Below, piece after piece: positions 34,688 to 45,320 of a stretch of 64,000 nt of DNA (the first letter of the stretch is position 1; each line of letters opens with the position of its first letter). The position numbers were made by a program, and so were the translations under genes. The notes below the pieces were generated by a model that did no database searches, had not been told where the DNA came from, and saw only the letters and a program-made list of their open reading frames with translations. Source of the stretch: Lachnospiraceae bacterium NK4A179 (lineage in GTDB: Bacteria > Bacillota > Clostridia > Lachnospirales > Lachnospiraceae); contig ATWC01000002.1 in the NCBI GenBank assembly GCA_000421045.1, forward strand, positions 124,001 to 188,000. Direction: 5' to 3'.

Positions 34688-35443
34688 TCAGTCTACTAAT
34701 GAAAGTATTTCGGGTGCCCCGTCAGTAATGAGTATCGTATTTTCATAATGTGCCGCAGGGCTTCTGTCTTCTGTTACCACTGTCCAGTCATCTCCGAGCC
34801 ATTCAACATCGCCGCGTCCCAGCGCTATCATGGGCTCAACTGCCAGTGTCATTCCGGCTTCAAGCTTAGGTCCCTTTCTCTTCATATGGAAGTTGGGGAT
34901 CTGAGGTTCTTCATGTAATTCGGTTCCGATCCCGTGTCCTACAAGGTCCCTTATTATGCCATAGCCGAACTTTTCTATATAATCAGCGATCGCATTTGAT
35001 ATATCATAGAGATGATTTCCGGCAGTCGCGAATTTGATTCCTTCGAAGAAACTGTTTCTGGTTTCATCAACCAGCTGTTTCACTTCAGGAGCAACTTCAC
35101 CGACACAATGTGTTCTTGCCGCATCGGAATTATATCCCTTATATATCATTCCGGCATCGATCGAAATGATATCGCCTTCCTTGAGTATCCTGTCCTCTCT
35201 CGGTATGCCGTGAACCACTTCTTCATTAATGGAACAGCATATATTTCCGGGATATCCTTCATAATCCAAAAAATTCGATACACAGCCGCAGTCTTTAATG
35301 AAAGCTGCGGCGGCCCTGTCGATATCCATGGTTGAGATCCCGGGCTTGATCATTTTAGCGAGTTCATTATGCATCTCGCACAGAAGCCTGTTGGACTCTC
35401 TCATGAGTTCTATCTCTCTGGCCGATTTTATTGTGATTGCCAT
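34688..35443 (-). CDS. map: Type I methionine aminopeptidase
   Basis: A 251-residue enzyme that removes the initiator Met from new proteins. The di-metal ligands are visible in order: Asp in [16 protein letters not shown] (two Asp), His in [10 protein letters not shown], Glu in AVEPMIALG and Glu in [15 protein letters not shown]. No N-terminal zinc finger. It lies 26 bases after adk, the usual secY-adk-map-infA order. Confidence 0.97.
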   Translation of the reverse strand: MAITIKSAREIELMRESNRLLCEMHNELAKMIKPGISTMDIDRAAAAFIKDCGCVSNFLDYEGYPGNICCSINEEVVHGIPREDRILKEGDIISIDAGMIYKGYNSDAARTHCVGEVAPEVKQLVDETRNSFFEGIKFATAGNHLYDISNAIADYIEKFGYGIIRDLVGHGIGTELHEEPQIPNFHMKRKGPKLEAGMTLAVEPMIALGRGDVEWLGDDWTVVTEDRSPAAHYENTILITDGAPEILSLVD

Positions 35444-35469
35444 TTTACTGCCTCTTCTCTTTAAAAATC

Positions 35470-36111
35470 CTATTTAAGGATCTTCTTTATATCTTCAAAT
35501 ACTTCTTTACTGTCTTTTGTTCCATCAACTGTTTCAAGAACATTTCTCTTACTGTAAAAATCTATAAGCGGGCTTGTCTGCTTGTGATAAACGTCAAGTC
35601 TGTTCTTTACTGTCTCTTCCTTGTCGTCATCTCTCAGAACAAGTTCGGATCCGCATACATCGCAGATACCTTCCTTCTTGGGAGGAATGTGAACGATATG
35701 ATATGTTGCGCCGCACTTAAGGCATGCCCTTCTTCCTGACATGCGTCTTACTATATTCTCATCAGGAACATCTACGTTAACAGCCTTATCGATCTTGTCT
35801 CCGGTCTTCTCCAGTTCCTTCTCAAGCACCTCAGCCTGGGGTATCGTTCTGGGGAATCCATCAAGAACATAACCTTCCTTGCAATCATCCTGTGCAACTC
35901 TGTCAAGAAGAAGCCTTACCGTAAGTTCATCCGGAACAAGTTCTCCCTTGTCCATATAAGCTTTTGCTTCCTTGCCGAGTTCAGTTCCGTTTTTGATATT
36001 GGCCCTGAAAATATCACCTGTAGAAATATGAGGGATACCAAAATTTTCAGCTATCATTGAAGCCTGTGTTCCTTTTCCGGCCCCGGGTGCTCCAAGCATT
36101 ACTATCTTCAT
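35470..36111 (-). CDS. adk: Adenylate kinase
   Basis: A 213-residue enzyme (AMP + ATP to 2 ADP). The P-loop is [10 protein letters not shown] at residues about 7-16, the AMP site is STGDIFR and DGFPRT is present. The long LID has four Cys (CLKC ... CDVC) that bind structural zinc, as in Gram-positive enzymes. The ATG at 36111, with AGGAGG upstream, is the family start; the open frame reaches 15 codons further without support. Confidence 0.98.
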   Translation of the reverse strand: MKIVMLGAPGAGKGTQASMIAENFGIPHISTGDIFRANIKNGTELGKEAKAYMDKGELVPDELTVRLLLDRVAQDDCKEGYVLDGFPRTIPQAEVLEKELEKTGDKIDKAVNVDVPDENIVRRMSGRRACLKCGATYHIVHIPPKKEGICDVCGSELVLRDDDKEETVKNRLDVYHKQTSPLIDFYSKRNVLETVDGTKDSKEVFEDIKKILK

Positions 36112-36159
36112 ATCTATCCTCCTGTTCTGCGGTATGATTGTTTCCCTTAAACTCAAAGG

Positions 36160-36188
36160 ACACTATGCATAAATCTTATGCATAGTGT
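36160..36188 (-). repeat. Perfect hairpin in the secY-adk spacer
   Basis: ACACTATGCATAA and TTATGCATAGTGT, a 13-bp perfect stem with a 3-base loop, in the 131-base spacer between secY and adk. On the minus strand a C/T-rich stretch (CCTTTGAGTTT) follows, which is a weak terminator tail. It could attenuate transcription, protect the upstream mRNA 3' end or be a processing site. Confidence 0.7.
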
Positions 36189-36242
36189 TCCTTGATATAA
36201 CTTATTATCTTTTTGTAAGCTTAAGATCTTCCGTCATCATCT

Positions 36243-37562
36243 TTATGAATTAAGGAAGCCCTTGTAATTTCTTTCAACCATCATGGTCTCAACCTGATGT
36301 ATTGCTTCGATCACAACGCTTACAATGATTATCAGACTGGTGCCGGCAAATGTTACTCTTGCGCCGAATGCTCCGTTGCATACGATAGGGATCGCAACAA
36401 CTATGAACAGACCGATAGCACCGATGAAAATGATATATCTGAGTATATTATTGAGATACTCTGTTGTCGACTTTCCGGGACGTACGCCGGGGATGAAGCC
36501 GCCGTGCTTCTTTAAGTTATCTGAAATGATAACAGGGTTAAATGTGATCGCTGTATAGAAATAAGCGAAGAATATAACAAGCACGATATAAATAAGTACA
36601 CCGATAGTATATATAGGCTTCTCTTTGTTAAACCAATAGCTGGTCTGAAGCACTTTGAATACATCTGACCAGAATCCTGTCTGCGGAGTCTTTCCGAACA
36701 GACTGGCGATCACAACAGGGAACTCCATAAGCGATGATGCAAAGATAACGGGCATAACGCCTGAAGTATTAACCTTGAGCGGAATACTGTTTGTATTTCC
36801 TGTTGCACTTATCCTGCTCTGGTTGCTCCTGCCATTGTAATGAACAGGAATCTTTCTTACCGCATCATTGAGCATGATAGTAAGAACTATTGTAATAACA
36901 ATTACACCTATTATTATAACTGACGCAAGTATCGCTCTTCCGAGGTTAGATGCTGTTACAACAAACTGATTGAAGAGTCCGGCAATATCGCTGGGGATTC
37001 TTGCAGTTATGTTGAAAAGAAGGATGATAGAACTTCCGTTACCGATACCCTTCTGTGTGATCTGCTCACCGAGCCACATAACAAATGCTGCACCTGCTGT
37101 CAGTGCGACTGTTACAGAAATGATGTTTATCGCATCATACTGCTGAAGAAGTCCGTCACGTCCGAACCCGACTGCCATACCAATGCCTTCAAGTACTGCA
37201 AGACCGATCGTGGCATATCGTGTTATCTCTGAAAGTTTCTGATGTCCGTCTTCCTCTCTGCTCATTTCTTCAAGAGCAGGAATAGAAAGAGTAAGCATCT
37301 GTATAACGATGGACGCCATAATGTAAGGTGTGATGCCGAGTGCGAAGATCGACATGCTGGAAAACGAGCCACCGGTAAATGCATCAAAGAAATTGAATGC
37401 ATCGCCTGTCTGCTGCGCAAACCAGTTTGCGAAGTAATCCCTGTTCGTACCCGGAACAGGGATCTGGCTTCCAAGCCTTACTATCACAAGCGCTAATAAC
37501 GTATATAATATACGGTTGCGTATGTCTTTAATCTTAAACGCATTGACTAATGTTTTAAACAT
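36243..37562 (-). CDS. secY: Preprotein translocase subunit SecY
   Basis: A 439-residue membrane protein with ten helices forming the Sec channel. Family landmarks are the early GSQIPVPGTNRDYF loop, GIGNGSSIILLFNI and the cytosolic loop FIPGVRPGKSTTEYL that contacts SecA and the ribosome. The start overlaps the rplO stop by one base (TAATG). Confidence 0.98.
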   Translation of the reverse strand: MFKTLVNAFKIKDIRNRILYTLLALVIVRLGSQIPVPGTNRDYFANWFAQQTGDAFNFFDAFTGGSFSSMSIFALGITPYIMASIVIQMLTLSIPALEEMSREEDGHQKLSEITRYATIGLAVLEGIGMAVGFGRDGLLQQYDAINIISVTVALTAGAAFVMWLGEQITQKGIGNGSSIILLFNITARIPSDIAGLFNQFVVTASNLGRAILASVIIIGVIVITIVLTIMLNDAVRKIPVHYNGRSNQSRISATGNTNSIPLKVNTSGVMPVIFASSLMEFPVVIASLFGKTPQTGFWSDVFKVLQTSYWFNKEKPIYTIGVLIYIVLVIFFAYFYTAITFNPVIISDNLKKHGGFIPGVRPGKSTTEYLNNILRYIIFIGAIGLFIVVAIPIVCNGAFGARVTFAGTSLIIIVSVVIEAIHQVETMMVERNYKGFLNS

Positions 37563-38002
37563 TAAACCACCTCTGCTGTGCCGCCTGCTTTTTCAATCTT
37601 TTCCTTTGCAGATGCGCTGAAAGCGTTAACTTTAACATTGAGCTTCTTTGTAAGCTCGCCGTTACCGAGAATCTTTACTCCGTCAGCAGCATCTTTTATG
37701 ATGCCTTTTTCCAGTAAGGATTCTACTGTAACATCAGTTCCGTTGTCAAATACTTCAAGACGGCTGACATTTATAGCAACGATTTCACGAGTGTTAATGT
37801 TCTTGAAACCTCTCTTCGGGATACGTCTGTATAAAGGCATCTGACCGCCTTCGAAACCTATCCTGGGAGCTCCTGAACGTGCCTTCTGACCTTTATGTCC
37901 CTTACCTGCAGTCTTTCCGTTTCCTGATCCGTGACCACGTCCTCTTCTGAAGTTATCGCTGTGAACGGAACCCTTAGCAGGTCTTAAATTAGATAATTCC
38001 AT
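37562..38002 (-). CDS. rplO: 50S ribosomal protein L15
   Basis: A 146-residue protein, full length. The Gly/Arg-rich N-terminal extension [20 protein letters not shown] runs into the 23S core, and the C-terminal domain is globular. It lies 27 bases after rpmD and overlaps secY by one base. Confidence 0.98.
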   Translation of the reverse strand: MELSNLRPAKGSVHSDNFRRGRGHGSGNGKTAGKGHKGQKARSGAPRIGFEGGQMPLYRRIPKRGFKNINTREIVAINVSRLEVFDNGTDVTVESLLEKGIIKDAADGVKILGNGELTKKLNVKVNAFSASAKEKIEKAGGTAEVV

Positions 38003-38029
38003 TTTATACCTCCATGTTATGAAAGGGCT

Positions 38030-38215
38030 TTAAGCCTCTTCAACCTTAAGCATATATCCGACCTGACGGATCTGTCCTCTTGTTGCCTCGTTATCCGGAA
38101 GGGTAACGGTCTTGTGCATCTTTGAAAGGCCCATAGCCTCGACAGTCCTTCTGTGCTTCGGAACAGCCCCGATCGGTGACTTAACCAAAGTAACCTTTAA
38201 TGTCTTATCTGCCAT
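38030..38215 (-). CDS. rpmD: 50S ribosomal protein L30
   Basis: A 61-residue protein, normal size, with KVTLVKSPIGAVPKHRRTVEAMGL and the usual IRQVGYMLKVEE end. It lies 21 bases after rpsE. Confidence 0.97.
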   Translation of the reverse strand: MADKTLKVTLVKSPIGAVPKHRRTVEAMGLSKMHKTVTLPDNEATRGQIRQVGYMLKVEEA

Positions 38216-38236
38216 TTTTCTATCCTCCAGCTCTTT

Positions 38237-38746
38237 TTATGCCCTGATATCAGCAACAGACTTACCACGGTTCATTGCCACTTCTTCAGGACTCTTAAGA
38301 CCAGCCAGACCTGCTATAGCTGCCTGTACAACGTTCTGCTTATTGTTTGAGCCGAGAGACTTTGTACGGATATTCTTGATTCCGGCCATATCGCAGACGA
38401 TACGTGCAGGACCACCGGCGATGACACCGGTACCCTGAGGAGCCCTCTTCATAAGAAGAACAGCTGAACCGTACTTTCCGATCTGATCATGTGTAATGCT
38501 CTCGTTCTCATCTCTTGCAACAGTAACGAGGTGCTTTGTAGCATCCTCTTTACCCTTGCGGATTGCCTCGGGGATCTCGGCAGCTTTACCGATACCTGCT
38601 CCCACATGGCCGTTTCCGTCACCAACTACTACAAGTGCGGAAAATCTCATATGACGGCCGCCCTTAACGACCTTCGTTACGCGCTTGATGGAAACAAGCT
38701 TATCATTTAACTCAAGTCCGCTTGCGTCTATTATTTCATTTCTCAT
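38237..38746 (-). CDS. rpsE: 30S ribosomal protein S5
   Basis: A 169-residue protein, full length. It carries the double-stranded RNA-binding-like N-domain ([21 protein letters not shown]) and the loop [17 protein letters not shown], where spectinomycin-resistance changes fall in other species. It lies 15 bases after rplR. Confidence 0.98.
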   Translation of the reverse strand: MRNEIIDASGLELNDKLVSIKRVTKVVKGGRHMRFSALVVVGDGNGHVGAGIGKAAEIPEAIRKGKEDATKHLVTVARDENESITHDQIGKYGSAVLLMKRAPQGTGVIAGGPARIVCDMAGIKNIRTKSLGSNNKQNVVQAAIAGLAGLKSPEEVAMNRGKSVADIRA

Positions 38747-38761
38747 CGCTTATCCCCTTCC

Positions 38762-39130
38762 TTAGAACTCTAATCCGGCTTCTCTTGCTGCATCTGCAAG
38801 TGCCTTAACTTTGCCGTGATAAAGATATCCGCCTCTGTCAAAAACCACTTCCTTGATGCCTGCATCGAGTGCTCTCTTTGCAACGAGCTTGCCGACGTAA
38901 GCAGCTGCCTCTGTATCATTTGTCTTGCTAAGCTCAGCCTTGACGTCTTTCTCTACTGTTGAAGCTGCAACAAGAGTCTTGCCTGCTGCATCGTCGATTA
39001 CCTGAGCATACATATTTTTGTTGCTGCGGAAAACTGAAAGGCGGGGTCTTTCAGCAGTGCCGCTAAAGCGATTACGAAGTCTGTCATGCTTCTTAACGCG
39101 GATTTCCTGTCTGGATTTCTTGCTGACCAT
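38762..39130 (-). CDS. rplR: 50S ribosomal protein L18
   Basis: A 122-residue 5S-rRNA-binding protein, full length, with [20 protein letters not shown] and [26 protein letters not shown]. It lies 15 bases after rplF. Confidence 0.98.
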   Translation of the reverse strand: MVSKKSRQEIRVKKHDRLRNRFSGTAERPRLSVFRSNKNMYAQVIDDAAGKTLVAASTVEKDVKAELSKTNDTEAAAYVGKLVAKRALDAGIKEVVFDRGGYLYHGKVKALADAAREAGLEF

Positions 39131-39145
39131 TTTTTATCGCCCTCC

Positions 39146-39688
39146 TTATTTCTTACCGGTCTTGCCGACTTTGCGTCTGATCGTCTCAGTGGCATACTTG
39201 ATACCCTTGCCCTTGTAAGGCTCAGGACGTCTCTTGTCTCTGATCTCTGCCGCAAACTGGCCGACTTTTTCTTTGTCGCAGCCCTTAACGATTATTACGT
39301 TCTGGCCGTCAACAACTGTCTCTATTCCCTCGGGATCGGTCATCTCAATGGGATGTGAATAACCAAGAGTAAGCTGAAGTGTCTTGCCCTGCTTCGCAGC
39401 CCTGTAACCTACACCGTTAACCTCAAGCTTCTTCTCAAAACCATCAGTAACACCAACTACCATATTGTGGATGAGTGTTCTTGTAAGTCCGTGAAGAGAT
39501 TTCATCTTCTTAAGATCATTCGGTCTTGAAACCGTTATCTCGGCACCCTCTACCTTGATCTCCATCTCAGCGGGAAGAACTCTTTCAAGTGTTCCCTTGG
39601 GTCCCTTTACAGTCACTTTGTTATTTTCTGCAATATCTACCGTTACTCCGGCAGGTATCGCGATTGGCATTTTTCCTATACGTGACAT
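39146..39688 (-). CDS. rplF: 50S ribosomal protein L6
   Basis: A 180-residue protein made of two similar domains, full length. It starts [15 protein letters not shown], and the C-domain has the diagnostic [13 protein letters not shown] loop near the sarcin-ricin region. It is preceded by a structured spacer of 148 bases after rpsH, far longer than other gaps in this operon. Confidence 0.98.
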   Translation of the reverse strand: MSRIGKMPIAIPAGVTVDIAENNKVTVKGPKGTLERVLPAEMEIKVEGAEITVSRPNDLKKMKSLHGLTRTLIHNMVVGVTDGFEKKLEVNGVGYRAAKQGKTLQLTLGYSHPIEMTDPEGIETVVDGQNVIIVKGCDKEKVGQFAAEIRDKRRPEPYKGKGIKYATETIRRKVGKTGKK

Positions 39689-39739
39689 GCCCGTACCTCC
39701 TGTATTATTTTGATTATTAACAACAAACTAGCATTAATT

Positions 39740-39819
39740 ATGCGATCAACCGCATATATGTCTGCACATTCACAGACCCTGTTTTCTTTTGTAAAACCCA
39801 GCATTTAAGCCGGTTTTAC
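39740..39819 (-). other. Three-hairpin spacer between rpsH and rplF
   Basis: The 148-base spacer (39689-39836) holds no gene but three inverted repeats: GTAAAACC / GGTTTTAC (39791-39798 with 39812-39819), GTCTG / CAGAC (39760-39777) and ATGCG / CGCAT (39740-39755). None is followed by a T run, so they are not ordinary terminators. A protein-binding or processing element in the spc operon mRNA is possible. Confidence 0.5.
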
Positions 39820-39836
39820 TTTAGAAAACATCTATC

Positions 39837-40238
39837 TTACCAGATGAATGCAAGCACTTCTCCGCCTACACCCTTGTTTCTTGCTTCTCTGTCAGTTATA
39901 ACTCCCTCGTTTGTGGAGATTATAGCAACACCGAGTCCGCCAAGAACCCTGGGAAGCTCATCCTTACCTGCATAAACACGCAGACCGGGCTTTGAGATTC
40001 TCTTGATGCCTGTAAGAACCTTGTCGTTCTTGTCAGCGCCATACTTAAGTGTGATGTGGATGTTCTCGAACTTGCCGTCCTGAACCATCTCGTATTTCTT
40101 AATATAGCCCTCGTCCAGAAGGATCTTTGCTATGGAGATCTTCATCTTGGATGCCGGGATATCAACCGTATCATGCTTTGCAGTGTTTGCATTACGGATT
40201 CTTGTAAGCATATCCGCTATGGGATCACTCATTGTCAT
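39837..40238 (-). CDS. rpsH: 30S ribosomal protein S8
   Basis: A 133-residue protein, full length. The N-terminal [13 protein letters not shown] and C-terminal [26 protein letters not shown] bind 16S helix 21. S8 represses the spc operon in E. coli by binding its mRNA. The structured spacer directly downstream could be related, though that is inference. It lies 18 bases after the S14 gene. Confidence 0.98.
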   Translation of the reverse strand: MTMSDPIADMLTRIRNANTAKHDTVDIPASKMKISIAKILLDEGYIKKYEMVQDGKFENIHITLKYGADKNDKVLTGIKRISKPGLRVYAGKDELPRVLGGLGVAIISTNEGVITDREARNKGVGGEVLAFIW

Positions 40239-40256
40239 CTTTTCTGTCCTCCTTCT

Positions 40257-40442
40257 TTACCAGCTGGCCTTCTTAACACCCGGGATCTCACCCTTGCTTG
40301 CAAGCTCACGGAAGCATACTCTGCAGATACCGTACTTCTTAAGAACAGAATGAGGTCTTCCGCAGATCCTGCAGCGGGTATAAGCTCTGGTCGAGAATTT
40401 CGGTGTACGCGACTGCTTTACCTTCATTGACATTTTAGCCAT
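40257..40442 (-). CDS. rpsZ: 30S ribosomal protein S14, zinc type
   Basis: A 61-residue short S14 with an intact zinc site of four Cys ([20 protein letters not shown]). This is the zinc-dependent form of the S14 pair known from Gram-positives; many genomes keep a longer zinc-free copy elsewhere. It lies 35 bases after rplE. Confidence 0.97.
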   Translation of the reverse strand: MAKMSMKVKQSRTPKFSTRAYTRCRICGRPHSVLKKYGICRVCFRELASKGEIPGVKKASW

Positions 40443-40477
40443 GAAATATTTCCTCCTTGATTGATGGACTGTCTGCC

Positions 40478-41017
40478 TTATTTCTCGTAGGGCATGCCGA
40501 ACAGTCTCAGTAACTCTCTTGCTTCCTCATCGGTCTTAGCTGTGGTAACGATTATGACATCCATACCACGAACCTTATCGACCTTATCGTACTCTATCTC
40601 GGGGAAGATGATCTGCTCTTTGATACCAAGTGCATAGTTTCCTCTTCCGTCGAAGCTGTTGGGGTTAACACCCCTGAAGTCACGAACTCGAGGAAGTGCA
40701 AGATTTACAAGCCTGTCAAGGAACTCGTACATCTTCTCGCCTCTGAGTGTTGTCTTGCAGCCGATCGCAAGACCCTCACGGATCTTGAAGTTTGCGATTG
40801 ACTTCTTGGCCTTCGTGATGACAGCCTTCTGACCTGTGATAGTTTCCATATCTGCTACAGCGCCTTCCATAGCCTTGGCATTTTCCTTAGCTTCGCCGAC
40901 GCCCATATTTATCACGATCTTTTCGATCTTAGGTATCTCCATGACGTTCTTATAACCGAACTTCTTTGTCATGGCATCCATGATCTCGTTCTTATACTGA
41001 TCTTTTAATCTGCTCAC
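40478..41017 (-). CDS. rplE: 50S ribosomal protein L5
   Basis: A 179-residue 5S-binding protein, full length, with [23 protein letters not shown]-type loop [15 protein letters not shown] and [17 protein letters not shown]. It lies 17 bases after rplX. Confidence 0.98.
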   Translation of the reverse strand: MSRLKDQYKNEIMDAMTKKFGYKNVMEIPKIEKIVINMGVGEAKENAKAMEGAVADMETITGQKAVITKAKKSIANFKIREGLAIGCKTTLRGEKMYEFLDRLVNLALPRVRDFRGVNPNSFDGRGNYALGIKEQIIFPEIEYDKVDKVRGMDVIIVTTAKTDEEARELLRLFGMPYEK

Positions 41018-41034
41018 GTCTTAAGTCTCCTTCC

Positions 41035-41343
41035 TTAATCGATCACATCACCGGTGGACTTTGCGTAACGAACTTTCTTACCATCCACGGTCTTGAAGCC
41101 GATCCTGGTCGGATTTCCTTTGTGAAGATACATCACATTGGAAATATCGATGGGAGCTTCCTTTTCAACTATTCCGCCAGTCTGATTCTTTGCTGAAGGC
41201 TTCATGTGCTTTGTTACCTTATTGATGCCCTCAACGAGCACCTTGCCGTTCTTATGATCGACTTTAAGGACTTTGCCCTCTGTGCCTTTATTTGTATCTC
41301 CTGCGATGATCCTGACTGTATCGCCAACTTTTATCTTTGTCAT
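41035..41343 (-). CDS. rplX: 50S ribosomal protein L24
   Basis: A 102-residue protein with the N-terminal KOW motif (IKVGDTVRIIAGDTNKGTEG). It initiates 50S assembly. It lies 13 bases after rplN. Confidence 0.97.
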   Translation of the reverse strand: MTKIKVGDTVRIIAGDTNKGTEGKVLKVDHKNGKVLVEGINKVTKHMKPSAKNQTGGIVEKEAPIDISNVMYLHKGNPTRIGFKTVDGKKVRYAKSTGDVID

Positions 41344-41356
41344 TACCGGATCCTCC

Positions 41357-41725
41357 TTATAATACTTCCGGAGCGAGGGATACGATCTTCATGAACTTCT
41401 TATCACGAAGCTCCCTTGCAACCGGCCCGAATATACGGGTGCCGCGCGGAGTATTGTCATCCTTTATGATGACTGCCGCATTCTCATCAAACTTTATATA
41501 GGAACCATCCTTGCGGTGTGCGCCCTTTACTGTACGAACAACTACAGCCTTGACAACATCACCTTTCTTCACAACGCCGCCGGGTGTTGCATCCTTGACC
41601 GAAGCAACGATCACATCGCCGATCGCAGCATATCTCCTGGTAGATCCGCCGGATACCCGAATGCAGAGGAGTTCCTTTGCGCCGGTGTTGTCAGCAACCA
41701 CCAGTCTGCTTTCCTGTTGTATCAT
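41357..41725 (-). CDS. rplN: 50S ribosomal protein L14
   Basis: A 122-residue protein, exact family length, starting [19 protein letters not shown] and ending [12 protein letters not shown]. It forms intersubunit bridges. It lies 32 bases after rpsQ. Confidence 0.98.
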   Translation of the reverse strand: MIQQESRLVVADNTGAKELLCIRVSGGSTRRYAAIGDVIVASVKDATPGGVVKKGDVVKAVVVRTVKGAHRKDGSYIKFDENAAVIIKDDNTPRGTRIFGPVARELRDKKFMKIVSLAPEVL

Positions 41726-41757
41726 GATTATAATCTCCTTCCGAATCTAAAATCCGA

Positions 41758-42015
41758 TTACTTCGCTTTTTCAACGATGCCTACCAGTCTCCATCTCTTA
41801 TCTTTTGAAAGAGGTCTGGTCTCGACAACCTTTACGGTATCTCCGATATGTGCTTCGTTGTTCTCATCATGAGCCTTGAGCTTGTAGGTCTTCTTCACGA
41901 TCTTTCCGTAAAGAGGATGCTTGACATGGTCCTCAACGGCCACAGTGATGGTCTTTTCCATCTTATCACTGACTACCTTGCCGGTACGTGTTTTTCTTAA
42001 ATTTCTCTCTTCCAC
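41758..42015 (-). CDS. rpsQ: 30S ribosomal protein S17
   Basis: An 85-residue OB-fold protein ([20 protein letters not shown]). The start is a GTG at 42015 with GAGAGGAG 6 bases upstream, which gives the family length. The longer frame from 42138 would add 41 residues that overlap rpmC in another frame and is rejected. Confidence 0.96.
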   Translation of the reverse strand: MEERNLRKTRTGKVVSDKMEKTITVAVEDHVKHPLYGKIVKKTYKLKAHDENNEAHIGDTVKVVETRPLSKDKRWRLVGIVEKAK

Positions 42016-42034
42016 GATCTTCTCCTCTCTACGT

Positions 42035-42244
42035 TCACGCCTCTGCCTTAAGCTTGTCGTTAAGCACTGTCTGGATGCGGGCAATGTTTCTGCGCACCTC
42101 TGTGATCTGTGCTGTATTGTCAAGCTGGTTGGTAGCATTGCGGAATCTTAAGTTGAAAAGCTCCTTCTTAGCATCGACAAGATCCTTATTAAGTTCATCC
42201 TTTGTCTTGCCTTCAAGTTCCTTAACATACTTATTAGTTTTCAT
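42035..42244 (-). CDS. rpmC: 50S ribosomal protein L29
   Basis: A 69-residue helical protein near the tunnel exit ([20 protein letters not shown] and a conserved [13 protein letters not shown]). The ATG at 42244 lies inside the last codons of rplP (11-base overlap), so translation is probably coupled. Confidence 0.96.
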   Translation of the reverse strand: MKTNKYVKELEGKTKDELNKDLVDAKKELFNLRFRNATNQLDNTAQITEVRRNIARIQTVLNDKLKAEA

Positions 42245-42683
42245 TTGCTGCACCGCCTTCCATGACCGGCTCGAGGTCTGCCTTCGAAACGATCTTGCAC
42301 TTGCAGGGAAGCTTGTGAGCTGCGAGACGAAGCGCCTCTTTAGCAGCCTCCTCGGGAACACCTGCGATCTCATAAAGAACGCGTCCCGGCTTTACAACAG
42401 CTACCCAATATTCAAGAGAACCTTTTCCTGAACCCATTCTGGTTCCGGCCGGCTTAGTTGTTACCGGCTTATCAGGGAAAATCTTTATCCATACACGGCC
42501 GCCACGCTTTGTGTAACGAGTCATAGCTACACGGGCTGCCTCTATCTGATTTGACTTTATCCAGCAAGGCTCGGTTGCTACAAGACCAAACTCACCATAG
42601 CTGATGGTATTACCCTTCATAGCCTTACCGGCCATGTTACCGCGGAACTGCTTGCGGCGCTTTACTCTCTTCGGCATTAACAT
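42234..42683 (-). CDS. rplP: 50S ribosomal protein L16
   Basis: A 149-residue protein, close to family length. It starts [15 protein letters not shown] and contains [19 protein letters not shown] and [19 protein letters not shown]. It helps tRNA accommodation at the 50S A site. The first ATG overlaps the rpsC stop (TAATG). Confidence 0.98.
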   Translation of the reverse strand: MLMPKRVKRRKQFRGNMAGKAMKGNTISYGEFGLVATEPCWIKSNQIEAARVAMTRYTKRGGRVWIKIFPDKPVTTKPAGTRMGSGKGSLEYWVAVVKPGRVLYEIAGVPEEAAKEALRLAAHKLPCKCKIVSKADLEPVMEGGAANEN

Positions 42684-43378
42684 TATCTGTCACTCCCTTC
42701 TTTCGAGGCCTGCTTATTTCCCTTTGAGGGAAGCACCTCGCCCTTGTAGATCCAAACCTTTACACCGATCTTTCCGTAGGTTGTATCTGCTTCTGCGAAG
42801 CCATAGTCAATGTCTGCACGGAGTGTCTGCAGAGGAATTGTACCCTCGCTGTAGAACTCCTTTCTTGCGATATCCGCACCACCAAGTCTTCCGGAAACGC
42901 AAGCCTTGATACCCTGAGCTCCGGTGATTGAATTGCCGCGGTTGTCTTTCTTCATTGTTCTTGTCATGCAGCTCTTTACCGCACGTCTGAATGAGATACG
43001 ATTCTCAAGCTGTGTTGCGATGTTCTCAGCTACAAGCTGTGCATCTGCATCGGGCTTCTTAACTTCCTGAACATCAAGAGAAATCTCATTTCTTCCGATG
43101 TACTTCTGAAGAGCCTTCTTTGTAGCTTCGATACCGGCACCGCCCTTACCGATCACTACACCGGGCTTCTGTGTATAAACCACAACTTCAGCCTTGCCGC
43201 CCTTGCGTGAGATCTCAATCTTTGAGATGCCTGCTGCATAGAGCTTCTTCTTTAAGTACTCACGTATCTTATGATCCTCAACGAGGTAATCAGCGAACTC
43301 TTTCTCGCTGTACCACTTGGAGTCCCAATCTTTGATAACGCCGACTCTTAAGCCGTGGGGATTAACCTTCTGTCCCAT
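42683..43378 (-). CDS. rpsC: 30S ribosomal protein S3
   Basis: A 231-residue protein with the KH domain ([20 protein letters not shown]) that lines the mRNA entry tunnel and the C-terminal domain with [20 protein letters not shown]. The start is 2 bases after rplV. Confidence 0.98.
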   Translation of the reverse strand: MGQKVNPHGLRVGVIKDWDSKWYSEKEFADYLVEDHKIREYLKKKLYAAGISKIEISRKGGKAEVVVYTQKPGVVIGKGGAGIEATKKALQKYIGRNEISLDVQEVKKPDADAQLVAENIATQLENRISFRRAVKSCMTRTMKKDNRGNSITGAQGIKACVSGRLGGADIARKEFYSEGTIPLQTLRADIDYGFAEADTTYGKIGVKVWIYKGEVLPSKGNKQASKEGSDR

Positions 43379-43380
43379 AT

Positions 43381-43776
43381 TTACTCTGCTCCTTTCTCAT
43401 CAAGAACTATAGTGATGTGGCTCATTCTCTTCTCGATCCTGTAAGCGCGTCCCTGTGCTCTGGGATGAACTCTCTTCATTGTCGGTCCCTTGTCTGCGAA
43501 GCACTCTGCGATGTAGAGATTTTCGGGATCAAGTCCGTTGTTGTTCTCCGCATTAGCTATTGCGGAATCGAGAAGCTTCTTGATGATGGATGAAGCATAT
43601 CTGGGATTGTATTCAAGTATTGCCTTAGCAGTTGTTACATCCTTGCCTCTTATCGCATCAAGCACGAAGCATGCCTTCTGCACTGATACCCTTGCAAATG
43701 AAAGCTTTGCTGAGGGCCTTGTATCTTTTTCCGAATTTCTTTCTCTCTTATACTGAGATCTATGTCCTTTAGCCAT
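43381..43776 (-). CDS. rplV: 50S ribosomal protein L22
   Basis: A 131-residue protein with the beta-hairpin that lines the peptide exit tunnel ([20 protein letters not shown]). The N-terminus has about 20 extra polar residues relative to the E. coli protein, common in Clostridia. It lies 17 bases after rpsS. Confidence 0.98.
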   Translation of the reverse strand: MAKGHRSQYKRERNSEKDTRPSAKLSFARVSVQKACFVLDAIRGKDVTTAKAILEYNPRYASSIIKKLLDSAIANAENNNGLDPENLYIAECFADKGPTMKRVHPRAQGRAYRIEKRMSHITIVLDEKGAE

Positions 43777-43793
43777 AGTTTTTTATGCCCTCC

Positions 43794-44075
43794 TTAACCT
43801 ACACTGGACTTCTTATCTTCCACCTTATGTCCGCGGAAGGTTCTTGTCGGAACGAACTCACCGAGCTTATGTCCGACCATATCTTCTGTTACATATACAG
43901 GCACATGCTTGCGTCCGTCATAAACCGCAATCGTAAGTCCCACGAATGAAGGGAAGATTGTGGAGCGGCGGGACCAGGTCTTGATCGCCTGCTTCTTACC
44001 TGATGCATTCATTGCCTCAACTGCTTTAAGTAAGCTCTGATCTGCAAAAGGGCCTTTCTTTAAAGATCTTGCCAT
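43794..44075 (-). CDS. rpsS: 30S ribosomal protein S19
   Basis: A 93-residue protein, full length, starting [20 protein letters not shown] and with [15 protein letters not shown]. It sits in the 30S head with S13. It lies 28 bases after rplB. Confidence 0.98.
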   Translation of the reverse strand: MARSLKKGPFADQSLLKAVEAMNASGKKQAIKTWSRRSTIFPSFVGLTIAVYDGRKHVPVYVTEDMVGHKLGEFVPTRTFRGHKVEDKKSSVG

Positions 44076-44103
44076 TTGTCTGCCTCCTGATTTCTATCCG
44101 TGA

Positions 44104-44946
44104 TCACTTTATCGCTTTGCCGTTGCGTCTTCTGACGATCAGCTTGTTAGAATGCTTCTTTGCCTTTCTGGTCTTAAGACCAAGAGCAGGCTTACCCCAA
44201 GGGGTAGTAGGTCCGGGACGACCGATACCTGTCTTACCTTCACCACCACCATGAGGATGGTCGTTCGGGTTCATGACTGAACCTCTTACTGTAGGACGTA
44301 CACCCATGTGACGAACACGTCCTGCTTTACCGTAGTTGATGAGGTTATGATCACCGTTTCCGATAACACCGATCGATGCTCTGCACTCGATGGGTACCAT
44401 TCTCATTTCGCCTGAAGGAAGACGAAGTGTTGCGAACTTACCTTCCTTAGCCATGAGCTGCGCACCGTTTCCGGCTGCACGTACCATCTGGCCACCCTTA
44501 CCGGGCATAAGCTCTACATTGTGTACCATGGTACCGATGGGGATCTCTGAAAGAGGAAGGCAGTTACCTGTTCTTACTTCAGCGTCCTTACCGTTCATGA
44601 TCTTCATGCCAACCTTGAGTCCCTCGGGTGCGAGGATGTATGACTTCTGGCCGTCTGCGTAGCAGATAAGAGCTATATTAGCAGTTCTGTTAGGATCGTA
44701 CTCGATCGCTGTTACTGTTGCAGGAACGCCGTCCTTGCTTCTCTTGAAATCGATGATCCTGTACTTCTGTCTGTTTCCGCCGCCGTGATGTCTGACGGTT
44801 ATCTTTCCCTGGTTATTTCTTCCGGCTGTCTTTTTCTTTGATACGAGAAGGCTCCTTTCAGGAGTTGTCTTTGTTATCTCGGAGAAGTCGGAGCCCGTCA
44901 TGTTTCTTCTTGACGGTGTATATGGGTTATATGTTTTGATTCCCAT
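44104..44946 (-). CDS. rplB: 50S ribosomal protein L2
   Basis: A 280-residue protein, full length. The conserved [20 protein letters not shown] contains the His near the peptidyl-transferase centre. [20 protein letters not shown] is in the N-domain. It lies 74 bases after rplW. Confidence 0.98.
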   Translation of the reverse strand: MGIKTYNPYTPSRRNMTGSDFSEITKTTPERSLLVSKKKTAGRNNQGKITVRHHGGGNRQKYRIIDFKRSKDGVPATVTAIEYDPNRTANIALICYADGQKSYILAPEGLKVGMKIMNGKDAEVRTGNCLPLSEIPIGTMVHNVELMPGKGGQMVRAAGNGAQLMAKEGKFATLRLPSGEMRMVPIECRASIGVIGNGDHNLINYGKAGRVRHMGVRPTVRGSVMNPNDHPHGGGEGKTGIGRPGPTTPWGKPALGLKTRKAKKHSNKLIVRRRNGKAIK

Positions 44947-45020
44947 TTTTGTATCTCCCTTTCTTAAAGTTTATTATCGCACTGTCTTTGTGCTTAGTTT
45001 CACAAGCGTATCCTTCCGGA

Positions 45021-45320
45021 TCAAAGTCCTGCGAAGATTTCAATATCCTTGCTGTCAGCAGTAAGCGTAACGATCGCTTTCTTCTTCTTAGCTGTCTTGC
45101 CGCTTGTCATGCCGCGTCTCTTTGTCTTTCCATCCATGTTGATGGTGTTAACCTTTGCAACGCGTGTGCCTTCGAACATCTTCTCAACTGCTTCCTTAAC
45201 CTGTGCCTTGTTGGCTTCGGGATTCACAAGGAATGTATATTTCTTATCAGCCATACCGCTCATGCTCTTCTCTGTTACAAGCGGCTTTAAAATGACGTCA
45301 TAGTACTTAATGTCTGCCAT
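45021..45320 (-). CDS. rplW: 50S ribosomal protein L23
   Basis: A 99-residue protein, full length ([31 protein letters not shown]). It is the docking point for trigger factor and SRP at the tunnel exit. The start overlaps the rplD stop by one base. Confidence 0.97.
   Translation of the reverse strand: MADIKYYDVILKPLVTEKSMSGMADKKYTFLVNPEANKAQVKEAVEKMFEGTRVAKVNTINMDGKTKRRGMTSGKTAKKKKAIVTLTADSKDIEIFAGL

Noticed and set aside
41758-42138. Longer S17 of 126 residues
   Set aside because: The first 41 residues overlap rpmC in another frame; a GTG with a good ribosome site gives the family length.
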